Counted from the first letter of the stretch, positions 34,901 to 45,521 are shown. The stretch: 64,000 nt of DNA from Metridium senile (GCA_949775045.1 OX459108.1:6265961-6329960); one strand, 5' to 3'. Translations and numbers: made by a program. The notes: generated by a model from the letters alone, not told the origin.

Positions 34901-36604
34901 GAAATAAGAACTATTCCATAGTACAGGGTTCGTGCTACTCCTTAAACTCCTTGAAAACTCCTTAAATTTGATTTACGTTTTTAAGGGCACTTGAAAAGCC
35001 CTTGAATTTTAGAAAATCGGCATAAACTCCTTAAAAACTCCTTAATTCTAGCTAAAGTAGGGTACATTTTGATAAATTTTGTTCATTCTGTGCGATGTTA
35101 ACAATGACAGGAATATCATTTCTATATCAAAGCTGTCGCAAAAAGTGCTTAAAAATTACTTTTTGGTCCTTGAAAAAACTCCTTGAATACTCCTTAAATA
35201 TTTTTTACTGACATCAGCACGAACCCTGATAGTAGCAATTTGATTAATTTTTCATGGATATAGTGTTCTCGCCCACATCTTCTAATATCATTATATTATG
35301 TATATAAGTGACATATATTACTTGTTTGTTGACAGGGATGGAGACACCTATGCTGCATTACGAGATTGTCATACAGCCTTATACCTTGATCCTAACCATA
35401 CTAAAGCACACTTTAGACAAGCGAAATGCCTGTATGATCTACGGTGGTGTCAAGAAGCACTTTCTTGCTTGGATCATTTCAAGAAAAAGTTTCCAGATCA
35501 GGCTGAGGGTACCGCTGCTAAGACATTAGAGAGAGACATTAAGGCTGCTGCTTTTGCCGAGACTCAAGGTTAGCACATTCTAGCATGATAACTACATGCA
35601 CAGTTTCTTCATTCAAACGATTGTTATTTTTTTTACTATACATTACGCACTATACATTGTATGTATGTGAATTTCTCGACCAATCACCGCGCGCGTTTTT
35701 CTATAATCACTTGTGTATTTATACTTCAAATAGGGTTGACGGAGTGAACGGTGAATGGCGCACGGTGATTGCACGACCGAAAGGCATTGTGGTTACGAAT
35801 ACAACATAGCCTTTTTTCTGGGTTACTAAGCACAGTTTCATAAATTTTAAGCTTTTCTTTACTATATGGTACTTGTATTGTGCAGTCACTTCGTTTTTAT
35901 TTTTGCCACAAAAGAAGGCATAAGTAATCAATATCAAAGACCCATAATTCAATTCGGTCGTGCAATCGCCGTTCGCCATTCATTCCTTCAACCTTTTTTG
36001 AAATAAATTTATACTAAATTGTGTTATTGTTTCAGACCATGATGATAACACTAACTCTGGAAGCAGCGAGAAGATCAACCCGCCACGTCGACGTCGCAGA
36101 AGACTAAGTGTTATATGTGATCAAGAAAGAGTAAACCGTAGCTCAAGCTATGATTATAGTAGACGATTCTGCGGCCATTGTAATACCACGACGGATATCA
36201 AAGAAGCGAATTTCTTTGGTAGCAATGGACAATACATCGTAGCTGGAAGCGATGACGGGTCTTTCTTCATGTGGGACAAACAGACTACAAACCTGGTTCG
36301 TGTTCTTAAAGGGGATGATTCTATTGTTAACTGCCTGCAGCCACACCCTTCTATCTGTCTCCTAGCAACAAGTGGTATTGATCCTGTGATCAGGTTGTGG
36401 AGTCCAAGGCCAGCTGACGGTAAAACTGATGAAAGGCAAGTAGCTGAAGTGGAAGCAGCTGCTCGTGCCAATCAAAAACGTATGAATGCTGATCCTTTAG
36501 AGATCATGCTTATGAACATGGGTTATCGAACTAGGTTTTCCACGGTAGAAGGAAGTGACGATGAAGATGGTGATGATAATCCAGTTCATTGTCGCACAGC
36601 ATAG
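25954..36604 (+). CDS. WDTC1: WD and tetratricopeptide repeats protein 1 (CUL4-DDB1 receptor, ADIPOSE homologue)
   Basis: Eight exons join in frame: 25954-26001, 26105-26188, 30805-30851, 31726-31837, 32032-32219, 33347-34168, 35336-35568 and 36036-36604. They give 700 codons, against about 677 in human. N-terminal WD40 repeats carry GHNGCVNCLEW (residue 45 on), SGSDD, VVWDP, GHTGNIFSVK, SASEDGTIRQFDLRE (an Asp-x-Arg pattern of DDB1-binding WD proteins) and NLGGEQIYLFD. TPR repeats fill about residues 385-500 (NAYNEAINIEPNSAILYSNR, AALRDCHTALYLDPNH). A C-terminal WD pair has CGHCNTTTDIKEANFFGSN, GSDDGSFF and LQPHPS. The family recruits substrates to CUL4-DDB1 ubiquitin ligase and restrains fat storage. 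The 25954 start follows AATTGCA and gives a short N terminus unlike vertebrate WDTC1, so the extreme N terminus is least certain. The acidic tail ends HCRTA. The terminal coding segment is tandemly repeated into the 3' flank. Confidence 0.95.
27735..28514. mobile_element. 780-bp fold-back element with ~270-bp arms in WDTC1 intron 2
   Basis: ACTCCA..ATGGGCGATTTGCACT at the left end is found inverted at the right end. The arms share GACAAAGATGGCGGAGCC-like, AAGGTGAGTAAAGCCATTTC and AAAAACACTGTTTTTATAAT words at over about 90% identity by eye. A short frame inside ends in a splice-donor-like AAAGGTGAGT but no host protein is recognised. Confidence 0.85.
28620..28798. mobile_element. Fold-back element (TATCATATGACCCGTAT arms)
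   Basis: TATCATATGACCCGTATTTT on the left is inverted as AAATATACGGGTCATATGATA on the right (in shorter exact words). GCGCG-rich inner arms follow. Confidence 0.7.
28802..28930. mobile_element. Fold-back MITE (ACTTATTGACTGAGT termini)
   Basis: ACTTATTGACTGAGT on the left is repeated inverted as ACTCAGTCAATAAGT on the right. GGGCCG-ACGGG arms are also inverted. It abuts the 28620-28798 unit. Confidence 0.75.
29068..29300 (-). repeat. tRNA-derived SINE, family C copy (minus)
   Basis: On the minus strand GGTTCAAATCC (B box) is followed downstream by GAGTGTCCCCAATTAG and GGGCACTTGTGTCTG, matching the copy at 22855-23050. Confidence 0.6.
30240..30665 (+). repeat. tRNA-derived SINE with ATT-repeat tail
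   Basis: TTGGTTAAGCGTCGGACT resembles a tRNA A-box/D-loop region. The 3' part TGTAAAGTGCTATGAGCTTAAA with GCGCTTTATAAATG, then an ATT-rich tail, is the widely shared SINE/LINE tail type. A similar GGCGCTATATAAATGATAAT tail is at about 43932-43975. Confidence 0.6.
31064..31372. mobile_element. CAGGGTTCGTGCT-TIR element, copy A (WDTC1 intron 3)
   Basis: The left terminus is CAGGGTTCGTGCT; the right terminus is its slightly decayed inverse (AGCACGAACC then ATG). TAGCAT flanks both sides as a 6-bp target duplication. The interior repeats the word ACTCCTTGAAAA. No coding capacity. Confidence 0.85.
32400..32480. repeat. AATG/GGAT short tandem repeat
   Basis: Runs of GAATGGAT, TAATGAATGGATGG and GAATGAAT form a degenerate tetranucleotide repeat in WDTC1 intron 5. 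Confidence 0.7.
32641..33209. mobile_element. CAGGGTTCGTGCT-TIR element, copy B, interrupted by a MITE (WDTC1 intron 5)
   Basis: CAGGGTTCGTGCT at the left is perfectly inverted as AGCACGAACCCTG at the right. TAGAAA flanks both ends. A 370-bp element sits inside it at 32763-33132. Confidence 0.9.
32763..33132. mobile_element. 370-bp MITE nested in copy B, 7-bp target duplication
   Basis: The termini CACAGGGACCCCTAATCAAT and its inverse ATTGATTAGGGGTCCCTGTG are near perfect. CAAAAAG is duplicated at 32756-32762 and 33133-33139. An inner inverted pair (CTTGGGCTTCCTGTGTCGAC and GTCGACACAGGAAGCCCAAG) makes a second fold-back within it. Confidence 0.9.
34603..34825. mobile_element. Fold-back element (ATAACAATAGACC / GGTGCTATGTTAT termini)
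   Basis: Inverted words include AAAGAATATATTACA/TGTAATATATTCTTT and ACCTTTTCA/TGAAAAGGT. It lies in WDTC1 intron 6. Confidence 0.7.
34924..35228. mobile_element. CAGGGTTCGTGCT-TIR element, copy C (WDTC1 intron 6)
   Basis: The left terminus CAGGGTTCGTGCT and right terminus AGCACGAACCCTG are exact inverses, flanked by ATAGTA on both sides. The interior matches copies A and B. Confidence 0.9.
35719..36007. mobile_element. Fold-back MITE, TTCAAAAAAGG family copy 2 (WDTC1 intron 7)
   Basis: The right arm read inward is TTTCAAAAAAGGTTGAAGG with TGGCGAACGGCGATTGCA. The left arm has GGGTTGACGG, GAATGGCGCACGGTGATTGCA and ACGACCGAA. It is related to 15352-15608. It ends 28 bp before exon 8 of WDTC1. 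Confidence 0.7.
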
Positions 36605-36797
36605 CCTGTTTTCGTTTCTCCTTTTCCTTTTCCACAATAGAAAGTGGTTACGATGAAGATGGTGATGATAATCCAGTTCATTGTTGCACGGCATAGCATT
36701 GTGCTGTTTACTCCTTGTTTTCCACGATAGAAGGAAGTGGTGGTGATAATCCAGCTCATATCGTTGTGAAGTACTAAGATTTTGTTTCTCCTTCTGA
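36536..36797 (+). repeat. ~91-bp tandem repeat spanning the WDTC1 stop codon, three copies
   Basis: Units start at 36536, 36628 and 36718, each with TTTTCCAC..TAGAA. The first encodes the acidic C terminus and includes the stop codon. Units 2 and 3 repeat GATGAAGATGGTGATGATAATCC (in part) and GCATAG in the 3' flank. Confidence 0.85.
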
Positions 36798-37304
36798 CAC
36801 GTTAAAGTTCGCAGAAATGTGTAATTCAACTTCACTTCATTCATCACAATATTTGCCATAGTGTTTGGTATTAACCCAGTATGTGAAAGCTAAGCCATGC
36901 GCTGGCTTTATTGCAATCTTAACCAAAGTCATAGTGAAAAACAGGTTGTACTCCAAAACTCCGTGAAAATCCTAGATAACTTTGATAGGTGGAACAAAAG
37001 ACAAAAATATCATTTATCGCTAATATTTTGATATAAAGTTACCTACTATTAACTCCAAAGAAATTCTGTTTATAGCAAAATTCGTTGCATCGGGACCATC
37101 AAATATCAATTTGAATTGGGTATTTTCTGATGCATCAATCATTTGTAGGCGGAGCTAACATTAAATTAACCAATGACTTTACGAGTTTACGTAAGCTGTG
37201 CCCCGAGGACCGACGCTATACAGAACAGGAAAAGAGAGCATTCTGCTGAAGCTGGGAGTCATGTAGTTTTCCCTGCAGCCGTTTTCTATGCATTGCGTAA
37301 CGAA

Positions 37305-37551
37305 AGGCCGGTACACACTAGGCGACAAGCCGCTGCAACACGACTTGGCTACACGTTGCGGCGACAATTCTCCTTAATTGTGTGCACATGTAATTTTTTT
37401 TTTAATTTTTGTCCCCACGATACGTCGCACAAATTAAAACTGATTTGAATTCGTGCGTCATGTCGCAACAACGTCGCGGCGACTTGTTTTCGAAGCAGTG
37501 CACACGAAGCAACGTTGCAGCGACCTGTCGCCTATAGTGTTTTCCGGCCTA
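37305..37551. mobile_element. Fold-back MITE with AGGCCGG termini and GCGACA-rich arms
   Basis: The left end AGGCCGGTACACACTAGGCG mirrors the right end CGCCTATAGTGTTTTCCGGCC with a few changes. GTCGCTGCAAC and GCGGCGAC words recur in both arms. A one-armed relative (CTGTACACACTGTGCGATAA, GCGGCGACACGTTGCGG) lies at 38126-38240. Confidence 0.8.
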
Positions 37552-38125
37552 AACTGCTGCAGGGTTCGAGACTAGAGGTCGCGATGCAACGGTTTTGGCT
37601 ATAGAGAAATTGACCCTTTTCCCAAGGATTCCCAAGGATTCCCAATATTGTAAGTTTTTTTGTACTGTCAAATTGGTTTTCCAATCTTTGAAGGCATTAT
37701 TCAGCAAATCTTGACTTTCTTGAAATAACTGTATATAACTAAATCAATAGGCGGAAGTACAGTGACATATTTTGTTATGGTTTTGCCAACCAAACATTGT
37801 TATTAGAACAAAGAAAATTAAAAAATCTATTGGTTGGGCATTAGCATCACAATACCAACACTTATAAACACTACGCTCACCTATAGGTCATTTGCATTCT
37901 AGAGTCATATAATATATTACTAGTACCAGAATGCTTTGCTTACTTTCTTTTCTTATAAATAGTGTCAGTTGTTCTAGTATTTTCAAGAGGGAATAAAAAT
38001 CTAAATAATGGAAATTCGTAAAGCATGTTGGTACTGGTAGTAAAATGACGTCATCGTGCAAAATTAATGAAGTCTATGACCGAATGGAGTCGCAAGATTT
38101 TCAGTTTTTCATAAGATGCATTAAG

Positions 38126-38240
38126 GGCTGTACACACTGTGCGATAAGTCGCTGCAACACGACGCGGCGACACGTTGCGGCGACAATTACCCTTTTGGGC
38201 TCATGGAGATTTTGGGGAAATGTTTGTCCCCGCGACTGAT
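38126..38240. mobile_element. One-armed relative of the AGGCCGG MITE
   Basis: GTCGCTGCAACACGACGCGG and GTTGCGGCGACAATT match the left arm of 37305-37551. The opposite arm is missing. Confidence 0.65.
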
Positions 38241-38334
38241 CCCCTTGTGTCTCAAGAAAAGCCCTTGAGCTTTTCTCAACGACACTTTTTCCATACACCC
38301 TAGCGGTCTTAGCTTTTGGATCTGTAATTAAATG

Positions 38335-38602
38335 TACAGCTATTTCAAAAAAGCTATTTCGAATACTGAATAGTGCTTCCAAGACCCAAGGTCATTGTGG
38401 GTCTCCTCAATGTGAAAATCAAAAGTAAATATACAGCTATCTGTTTTCCATATTTAAGTATATTGTTTTGGATAGAATGCTGACTAAAAATAAATAAAAT
38501 TATTATAACATATTTTAGTTTAGGCAATATAACATGACCCAAAGTGCATTTCAGTATTAGAATGCACTATTTAGTATTCAACGTTTTTTGAAATAGCTGT
38601 AT
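38335..38602. mobile_element. Fold-back element (TACAGCTATTTCAAAAAA termini)
   Basis: TACAGCTATTTCAAAAAA at the left is inverted as TTTTTTGAAATAGCTGTA at the right. A related fragment with GGAATGCACTATTCAGTATT is at about 23125-23170. Confidence 0.75.
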
Positions 38603-38802
38603 CCAAAAAAGGTTTATTGTACCCTGTCAAATAGTTAGTTTTGACTCCATTGTACAGTTGTTAACTACGCGTCAAGATCTATGAATTTCACAATTATTCC
38701 AATATAAACAAAAATGCTTGTTGTTAATGAGCATGCGTAAAAACAATAAACTGCTGGTCAATGATTTGTTAGATAAAACACTGGTTATTTATCTTGAAGA
38801 AA

Positions 38803-39335
38803 AATGGCGACACAATTGAATAACTATTCTTCCTGACTGGCTATCCTCTCTTACTTTATTGCGTTCTAACGTGAAAACGAGGCTAGCCAGTCGAGAACAA
38901 TAGATCACCATACTTCGAATCGGCCTAATAGCCTCGTCTTCACGTTGGAACAATTACACAAAGTTTTCTCGGAAGACAATTTCTTCGTGTATCGACACAA
39001 TCTACGTAATTCAATAAAACTGAAACAACAAAGGCTATATAATATGAGCGGCCAATCTTTAGGATATCTCATACAGATCGGACGCGAATATTGAAAAGTT
39101 GTAAAAGTCCGACGCTAGTTCTTTCATATTTTACTAAAATCTGGTCGAGAAAATTCAACTGAGTTAAAACTTGTGCAGATTTTCTATCTAAAATACAACC
39201 TTTGTCACGGACGTGATTTCTTTTGTCAAATTCTCAATAATCATTTATGAATTTTATAAAACTTAATAAACAATAAAACGAAGGGCCTAGCCAGAGAAGA
39301 ACAAGTTATTCAAATTGGGCGCCACTTTCGATTCA
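38803..39335. mobile_element. Fold-back element, ~45-bp terminal arms
   Basis: ATGGCGACACAATTGAATAA on the left is mirrored by TTATTCAAATTGGGCGCCA on the right, with GGCTA/TAGCC words continuing the match. Confidence 0.6.
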
Positions 39336-39506
39336 TTGTATTACTTCTATAGATCGAATGCAAATATGGCCGCCACTACATTATCATATTTTTTTTTAAT
39401 TTATATTTTAATTGACTACATCAAAAGAGACAAAAACAATACATTCTTGAGAAGTTATGAGAATTTCGAAAGTGTGAAAAACACCACAACGAGGCTAGCA
39501 AGGAAA

Positions 39507-39655
39507 CAATAGCTGTTATTACAGTTATATGCAAATGATTTCAAACAATGGATTCAAATCGAGGCTTTCGGGCAAACCTATTGTTTTCGCCCGAAAGCCT
39601 CGACTTCAACCCATTGTTCAAAATCATTTGCATATAACTGTAATAACAGCTATTG
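39507..39655. mobile_element. 149-bp near-perfect palindrome
   Basis: CAATAGCTGTTATTACAGTT and its inverse close the ends. The arms of about 70 bp continue through ATGCAAATGATTT and AGGCTTTCGGGC with few mismatches, leaving almost no loop. A related arm lies near 53590-53670. Confidence 0.85.
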
Positions 39656-39796
39656 AACACATACAAATCTCTGTAATTTTGATTTCAAATAGCTTCACTT
39701 GAACTATATTTAAAGCAATAAAACTTTCCAAAAATACCTATTTCTGCTTGCTCTAATTTCTGATGGTGGTGCATATTTTTAAAGATTAGGTTTTAT

Positions 39797-39955
39797 TCTA
39801 TAGACCTCTTTACCTGTGCATGCAAATTGCCCATTTCAGACCACGTGTCATTCCCTTGAAATTTTATGATGAACGTGTGAAAGAAACAATTCCCAAGGGT
39901 AGCATCACGTGATCTGAAATGGGACAACAAACTATTGGCAATGGGTCTATAAATT
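39797..39955. mobile_element. Fold-back element (TATAGACC termini)
   Basis: TATAGACC at the left and GGTCTATA at the right enclose arms sharing CCCATTTCAGA-CACGTG words. Confidence 0.65.
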
Positions 39956-39959
39956 AAAG

Positions 39960-40262
39960 TTACCGTATATATAGCAGAGAAAATAGATTTCCAAGGGGAA
40001 GCATATATAGTTGTTAAGAGCTTAGGTCCAAGGACCGATCCTTGAGGTACATCAAAACTGAGATCTTTCAATTCTGATTTCACACCATCAATGTTAACTC
40101 TCAGTTTCCTATCTTGTAGATATGAACGAATCTATTTGAGGCAGTTCCCGGTAATTCGAAGTCCATTTCCTAGATGCGCGATAAGAATCTTGCATGTGAT
40201 CAATCGTGTTAAAAGCGGCAGATAAGTCTAATGAGACTAGTAGGACTGCTTCGTTGCCATCA
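39960..40262 (-). pseudogene. LINE reverse-transcriptase fragment (decayed)
   Basis: The minus strand reads VSLDLSAAFNTIDH (RT motif A region) and, after a frameshift, RSYLQDRKLRVNIDG and VPQGSVLGP (motif B region). These are characteristic of non-LTR retrotransposon RTs. The frame is broken and both ends are missing. Confidence 0.8.
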
Positions 40263-40974
40263 AGTGCCCATAGTATTATATCCAAACTGGCATTTCATCC
40301 ACGGTTCACTGATTAAGAATGGGAAGAACTGGAAATCATTGTCTGCAATGTAATGGTTATCCAGTTTGCTGGAACCGCAATGAAAGGACAGTTTGGTGTA
40401 GTAGGCTAGGGTTGGGTTTGGGTGGGCAATGAAAGAAACATACACATCCTGACCCATCCCCACTCCCCTACTTTCCAACTTTAGTCCGACTATTCCGAAG
40501 TTGCTTCAAAAGTCCTAAGCTACTTGCAAAAGTGGGCTGATTGGGAGTTTGTGGCATTTTAAATACCCTGTTAAGTTATTCGGTGTAACATTCCACCCAT
40601 TTGCACGATTTATTTGTTCTTAATCCCTTCTTCGTGAATTTAATCCCAGTTTGACTAGAAAAAGATGTGGCGTTGTATTATTCAGTGCTGATGGGGATTA
40701 TTTAAGAGGGTTTGAAGGAACAGGAGAGAGTCGACTGAGTAATACATTGGGAGTAGCCTTCAATGACGACTGACTATTAGTCAGTGATATTCAAGAGCTA
40801 TGCATGGCTGTACGTATAAAGGCATTCGATATGCATGGTAACTACAATATAACTAAATCTCAACAGAAAGGAATGACATTAAGCCGAATGTGTACAACAG
40901 AGCAAAGCATTACATGTTTGACTTATAATAAGGATAGTAAAGATACATTCAGTAAAGTTGTGTTCTAAACAAAC

Positions 40975-41215
40975 AGGTCTTCTTCTTCTTCTTCCGTGTT
41001 ACCCCGTCTCTTTCTATAAGAAAATCCTTACGGGGGGTCTTAAAAACATCTAAATATTAATGAAAATGACATTATAATAAAATGTCAAACAGTGTTCTCT
41101 ATTGCTTTCTTAAAAGCATTTACGTTTGTTTTTTGAACAATGTCCTCTGCAGGTAAAGTTGTGATCTCCTTCAAGATATCAAATTGGATATTCGGGGTGT
41201 TGGGTTCCCTGTGTT
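40975..41215 (-). mobile_element. Probable LINE 3' end relic
   Basis: On the minus strand a short frame reads EITTLPAEDIVQKTNVNAFK before a stop, like the C-terminal end of non-LTR ORF2 proteins. A tail with GGGTAACACGGAAGAAGAAG follows. Confidence 0.5.
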
Positions 41216-41245
41216 TTTTCGCTTATGATAGCAATAAGTACTTTA

Positions 41246-41505
41246 TACACCTATTTCAATTAACGTTGTCCATCTGGAATGGCTGATCTGAGACCGATAG
41301 GAATTCTGGGAGCTCATTAAATTTCAAATACATTGTTTTAATCACACTTGAATGGTGCTGAATTACCGATTATAGTATTTCAGAAGTAAACATTGATATT
41401 CAAGTGTGATTATAATAGTACATTTATAGTTTATTGAGCTCCCACAATTCCTATCGGTCTCAGATCAACCATTCCAGATGGACAACGTTAATTGAAATAG
41501 GTGTA
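41246..41505. mobile_element. Fold-back MITE with TA target site
   Basis: CACCTATTTCAATTAACGTT is found inverted at the right end. Arms of about 85 bp share GATCTGAGACCGATAGGAAT-type words. TA lies on both sides. Confidence 0.8.
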
Positions 41506-42004
41506 TCTTTTTCTATGTTTTTGAGTAGCCATGGTTCAGGTCTTGATCAAATGAATGGCCCTATTGATGTTGTAATTACACCAGATGGTCAAGTCTTTGT
41601 ACTGAAATATCGTGCTAAACGTGTACAGCTGTTGAGATGAGATGCAGTAAACTATATTTTTATCCAGCTTTCTAGAGGCAACGAAACGAGAAAAAAAGAC
41701 AACCAACGCGCCAGAAGAAGTACACCTAACCCACCACCTCCAAATAAACCAAGAAACCCTGACCCACGTAGACAGCACATGAGAATGAACGAACAAGAAC
41801 TAAAGGACGTTTTATTTACAAAATTATTTCGTTCAACTGTCAACAAATTATAACAAAAATAAATACAATATGTACTTATTTAATTGGTAAAAAATTTATT
41901 TTTATTTTTAAAAATAAAATAAATAAGTTTGTTAATTGTTTCTTTTTTCTCATTTTTTACCCTATTTGAGATAAAAGAATACCGTAGATGATTGTTTTGC
42001 TGGT

Positions 42005-42281
42005 TGAATTATTAGGTTGCTGGCTGGCTGGTTGAATGCGGGTTGGTTGAATGGCTGGTTGGGTGGGTGGATTGCTTTGTTTGGTGGGATGGTGGGCTGA
42101 TTGGCTAATTGGCTGGCTGTTTGTTTTTTCGTTTGTTTGTTTGGTCGGTCAAGTGGTGGGTGGGTTGGTTTGTTGGTCGGATGGTTCGTTAGTTAATTGG
42201 CTGGTTGTATGGCTGGTTGGCTGCAGTTTGGCTGCAGGTTGGCTGGTTGGCTGCAGGTTGGCTGGTTGGCTGGTTGGCTTG
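42005..42281. repeat. GGCTGGTT-type repeat just after the stop codon of the left UGT copy
   Basis: Degenerate GGCTGGTT and GGTTGGTT units run up to two bases from the minus-strand stop codon (42284-42286). The same kind of array adjoins the stop of the right copy, which shows that the repeat was part of the duplicated unit. Confidence 0.85.
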
Positions 42282-43380
42282 GTTTACTGGGTTTTCTGTT
42301 TATTTTGTCGACAGCACATCCAACACATCAATCGAACTGTGTACTTGAGGACCATAATCACCATGACAACTACCATGACCAGGAAGACTGCTACATCGAC
42401 CAGGAAATACTGGTACCAGGTAAGTTGACTCGAGTATGGACGTAGATGTGCAAGACTCTCGTGTCGAAGGGTGTACTCTATCCAATCACCAGCCTCCTGG
42501 ACCGGGCTACGAGCGCGGTCACTCATTAGTCGGGAAATACGTTGAGCGTTCTCTCGGAAACTAGGAAACAAGAACAAACACTTGTCATATAAGACTGCTT
42601 GTAACAATAATCATAATATAATCAATTCAATGCTTGATCGATTATTGATAGTATTATTATTCAAGTATTAACGTTATGGCTGCCAGACCTCACAGGTCGG
42701 CCTATTTTACTCGTTCAAACTCTTTTTGGTACCCAGACCCTACTCATTTTAGAATGAGTGCGCCCCGAGTACGAAAATGTTTGAACGTAATAAACTAAAA
42801 CCATATTGTATTTTATATTAGCTTCGTTCATTAAGGTTTGAATTTTGTTGTTTCTATTGAATTATGTAGACTGTGTCCGGTACATGGATAAGGAGCAAAG
42901 TGTTTGCATAAAATTAGCTAGGGACTCCATTATTTTAATTTTTTTGTGAATTCCTCTATTACCTAGGTTCCTCCATAACACGTTTGATCGTGCTGTAGAG
43001 CTGGTCAGCGGTGAGTGCATGAAAGTTTACTGACAAACCAAACCCTTTGTGTTCAATAAGCAGGGCGTTATCAAACTGATCTGCACATAATGGTATAGCC
43101 ACCACAGGAACCCCGCGATAACCAGCCTCGGTCATGCTATTCTGGCCAGCATGAGTCACGAACAGTTTGAGCTTTTCATTGGACAGTAGGTCATTCTGAG
43201 GTAACCAGGCAACGGGCTTGATGTTGGGACTGAGGGATGATGGGATATATCCTTAAATGGAAAAAAGAACATTTCGTTGTCACGCAATATCAAAGTCCTT
43301 TCCCACTTAGTAAACCTTGGTGGCAATAACACAGACTGTATATAAAAGTGACGAAGCTAATTAAAATATTGTTTCCTTTG

Positions 43381-43512
43381 AAACGGTAACCGGACGTTTC
43401 TCCCCCTTTGTTATATTCATTAAATTCACAATTATAGATATCATAAAACAACTAGTATTTTAGTAGAAATAAGCATTTCGAGCTTATTTTGAATGAGTTA
43501 GAAAACAATTTC
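43381..43512. repeat. Interspersed repeat shared with 51693-51850
   Basis: Both places share TTATATTCATTA-ATTCACAAT, AACAACTAGT, TTAGTAGAAATAAGC and GAGTTA-AAAACAATTTC in the same order. One copy is in UGT intron 3, the other between genes. Confidence 0.65.
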
Positions 43513-45144
43513 CGAGCCTTTACACAGAAACACTGGAAATTCAGACTTGCAATTGAGGTAATCCACTTTTCCCGCTCTTTTCGGTTCTTCCGGTTTGACG
43601 AGTGTACACTGAATCTATTTTCACACTCTTTTTGGCCTGCCATTTTTGCACCCATAAAATTGACCGCTGTTTTTATCGACGGCTCAACTTTTTGTTCGTT
43701 TCTTGTAGGTTTGTCTGATCAGAAAACTGCTCACTATTTGCAAACGCGAATTATCTAAATTTCTGCATATTTTATACACAATTGAGGCTAACACTGAGTA
43801 AAAGAGATCTCGAAACTGGAGTATTCATTAAGATTATTAATATCTTCAGAGTATATCCAAGGGGCATCAGTGTTATAGCTCCAGTTATCTCTAGCTGTCA
43901 AAAACTGGGTCCCACCACTCCTACTATATATCGGCGCTATATAAATGATAATAATTATTATTATTACTGGGCTAATAGACTAAACTGCATAATCCTCCAC
44001 TAACTCGAATCTCATATTGATAACCGTATTGATAAAAGAAACGATCGCTGCTACTTGAAAAGTACAATACAAATTTTCAAATGAATTACAGCACACGATA
44101 TATAATATATATAGTGTACATTTATATAATTATTTACGGAATGTTAGAAAATTGCTTGTTATAATTGTTTCGTTAATGAACCCGGTGCAGTATGGATCTT
44201 GCAAAGTTGATTTAGTGTGGTCATTTTCGATGCAATGCAACGTAGGGAGAAATGACATCGTCAACCGAATAGAAAGGCATTTTTTGTTGTTTCATGTGAT
44301 TGTTAGTCTCGAGTAGGTCCAAGCACTCCACTTCGACTGATCTGCTCGCGAATTCTCCCAAACGCATCTCGGTTATCATAAGTGCGTGAAAACACAGAAG
44401 ACATATTTCATTTCTGAATTCACCACATTTCTTTTTTCATATAATATTACTATATATTCTCCTTACGTTTACTTATGTGCACTAGGACTTGAAATAAATG
44501 GCTAATAAATAAAATGTTCCCTCCTGGATCTGGTTGTGCAGTTGTATATTGATAAGTTTATATAATAATGCGGCTCACTGCAGAGTGATTAGAATACAAC
44601 GCACATAATAAGTATAATAACAGCCATTTGTAGGACACCAAGCTTTGGAGACCACGGTCAATCAAAACAAAAAATAAATAGAGAGTATTAAGTTCCGATA
44701 CATATGTATGATAATCAGGTATATTTAGAGTATTTGTACCTTTCAGCCTCCAAATGACTTTCTGTTTCAGTCTCCCAAACGCCTCGGCCATGATGTCAAC
44801 TTTTTCTTTTGTTAGCATAGAAACAATGTTGGATCCAAACGATACAATGATGGCTCCGTCATCACCAGAACTGTCAATCAACTGCTGGAGATCAGAGGGG
44901 AGGGGTTTCACGGGCTGAATGTTGATTGGGCCAATCATTTTCCAATCTTCAATGAAGATGAATTTACAACCAAGTTGATGGGGATGATATTTATAATGAT
45001 GATGATACGATAGACATAAAAATAAAATTGATTACTGATGATTATCATGTCATTAACATGTCGGCAAGTATCATCATCACCACTATAATCATCATCATAT
45101 CATATAGTAATAACATATAGATGCTTGTATGGCGTACTTCTAGC

Positions 45145-45207
45145 CTAAATCATCACCACCACCACCATTATCATCACCACCACCATTATAACCATCATCA
45201 TCATCAT

Positions 45208-45263
<56 letters not shown>

Positions 45264-45313
45264 ACATCATCATCAACATCATCATCATCATCACCACCTT
45301 AATCATCACGACC

Positions 45314-45347
<34 letters not shown>

Positions 45348-45427
45348 TCATCATCATCATCACCACCACCATTATCATAATCATCATCAACACTATTATC
45401 ATCAACATTATCACCACCAGTATCATT

Positions 45428-45474
<47 letters not shown>

Positions 45475-45475
45475 T

Positions 45476-45521
<46 letters not shown>

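Larger units (their letters stand above)
36798..39506. other. Intergenic region with fold-back elements, no gene recognised
   Basis: Fold-backs are listed separately (37305-37551, 38335-38602, 38803-39335). The remaining sequence has only short random open frames with no recognisable homology. Confidence 0.6.
40660..41640 (+). pseudogene. Decayed NHL-repeat protein gene, split by insertions
   Basis: Plus-strand peptide around 40682-40800 reads SADGDYLRGFEGTG, LSNTLGVAFNDD, then a TGA stop, LLVSDIQEL and KAFDMHG. A second block at 41527-41640 reads GSGLDQMNGPIDVVITPDG, then VFVLKYRAKRVQLL and a stop. Both have the NHL beta-propeller pattern seen in TRIM/Brat-type and other NHL proteins. Between them lie a LINE 3' relic (40975-41215) and a fold-back MITE (41246-41505). 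No RING or B-box part is visible. The parent gene family is uncertain. Confidence 0.55.
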
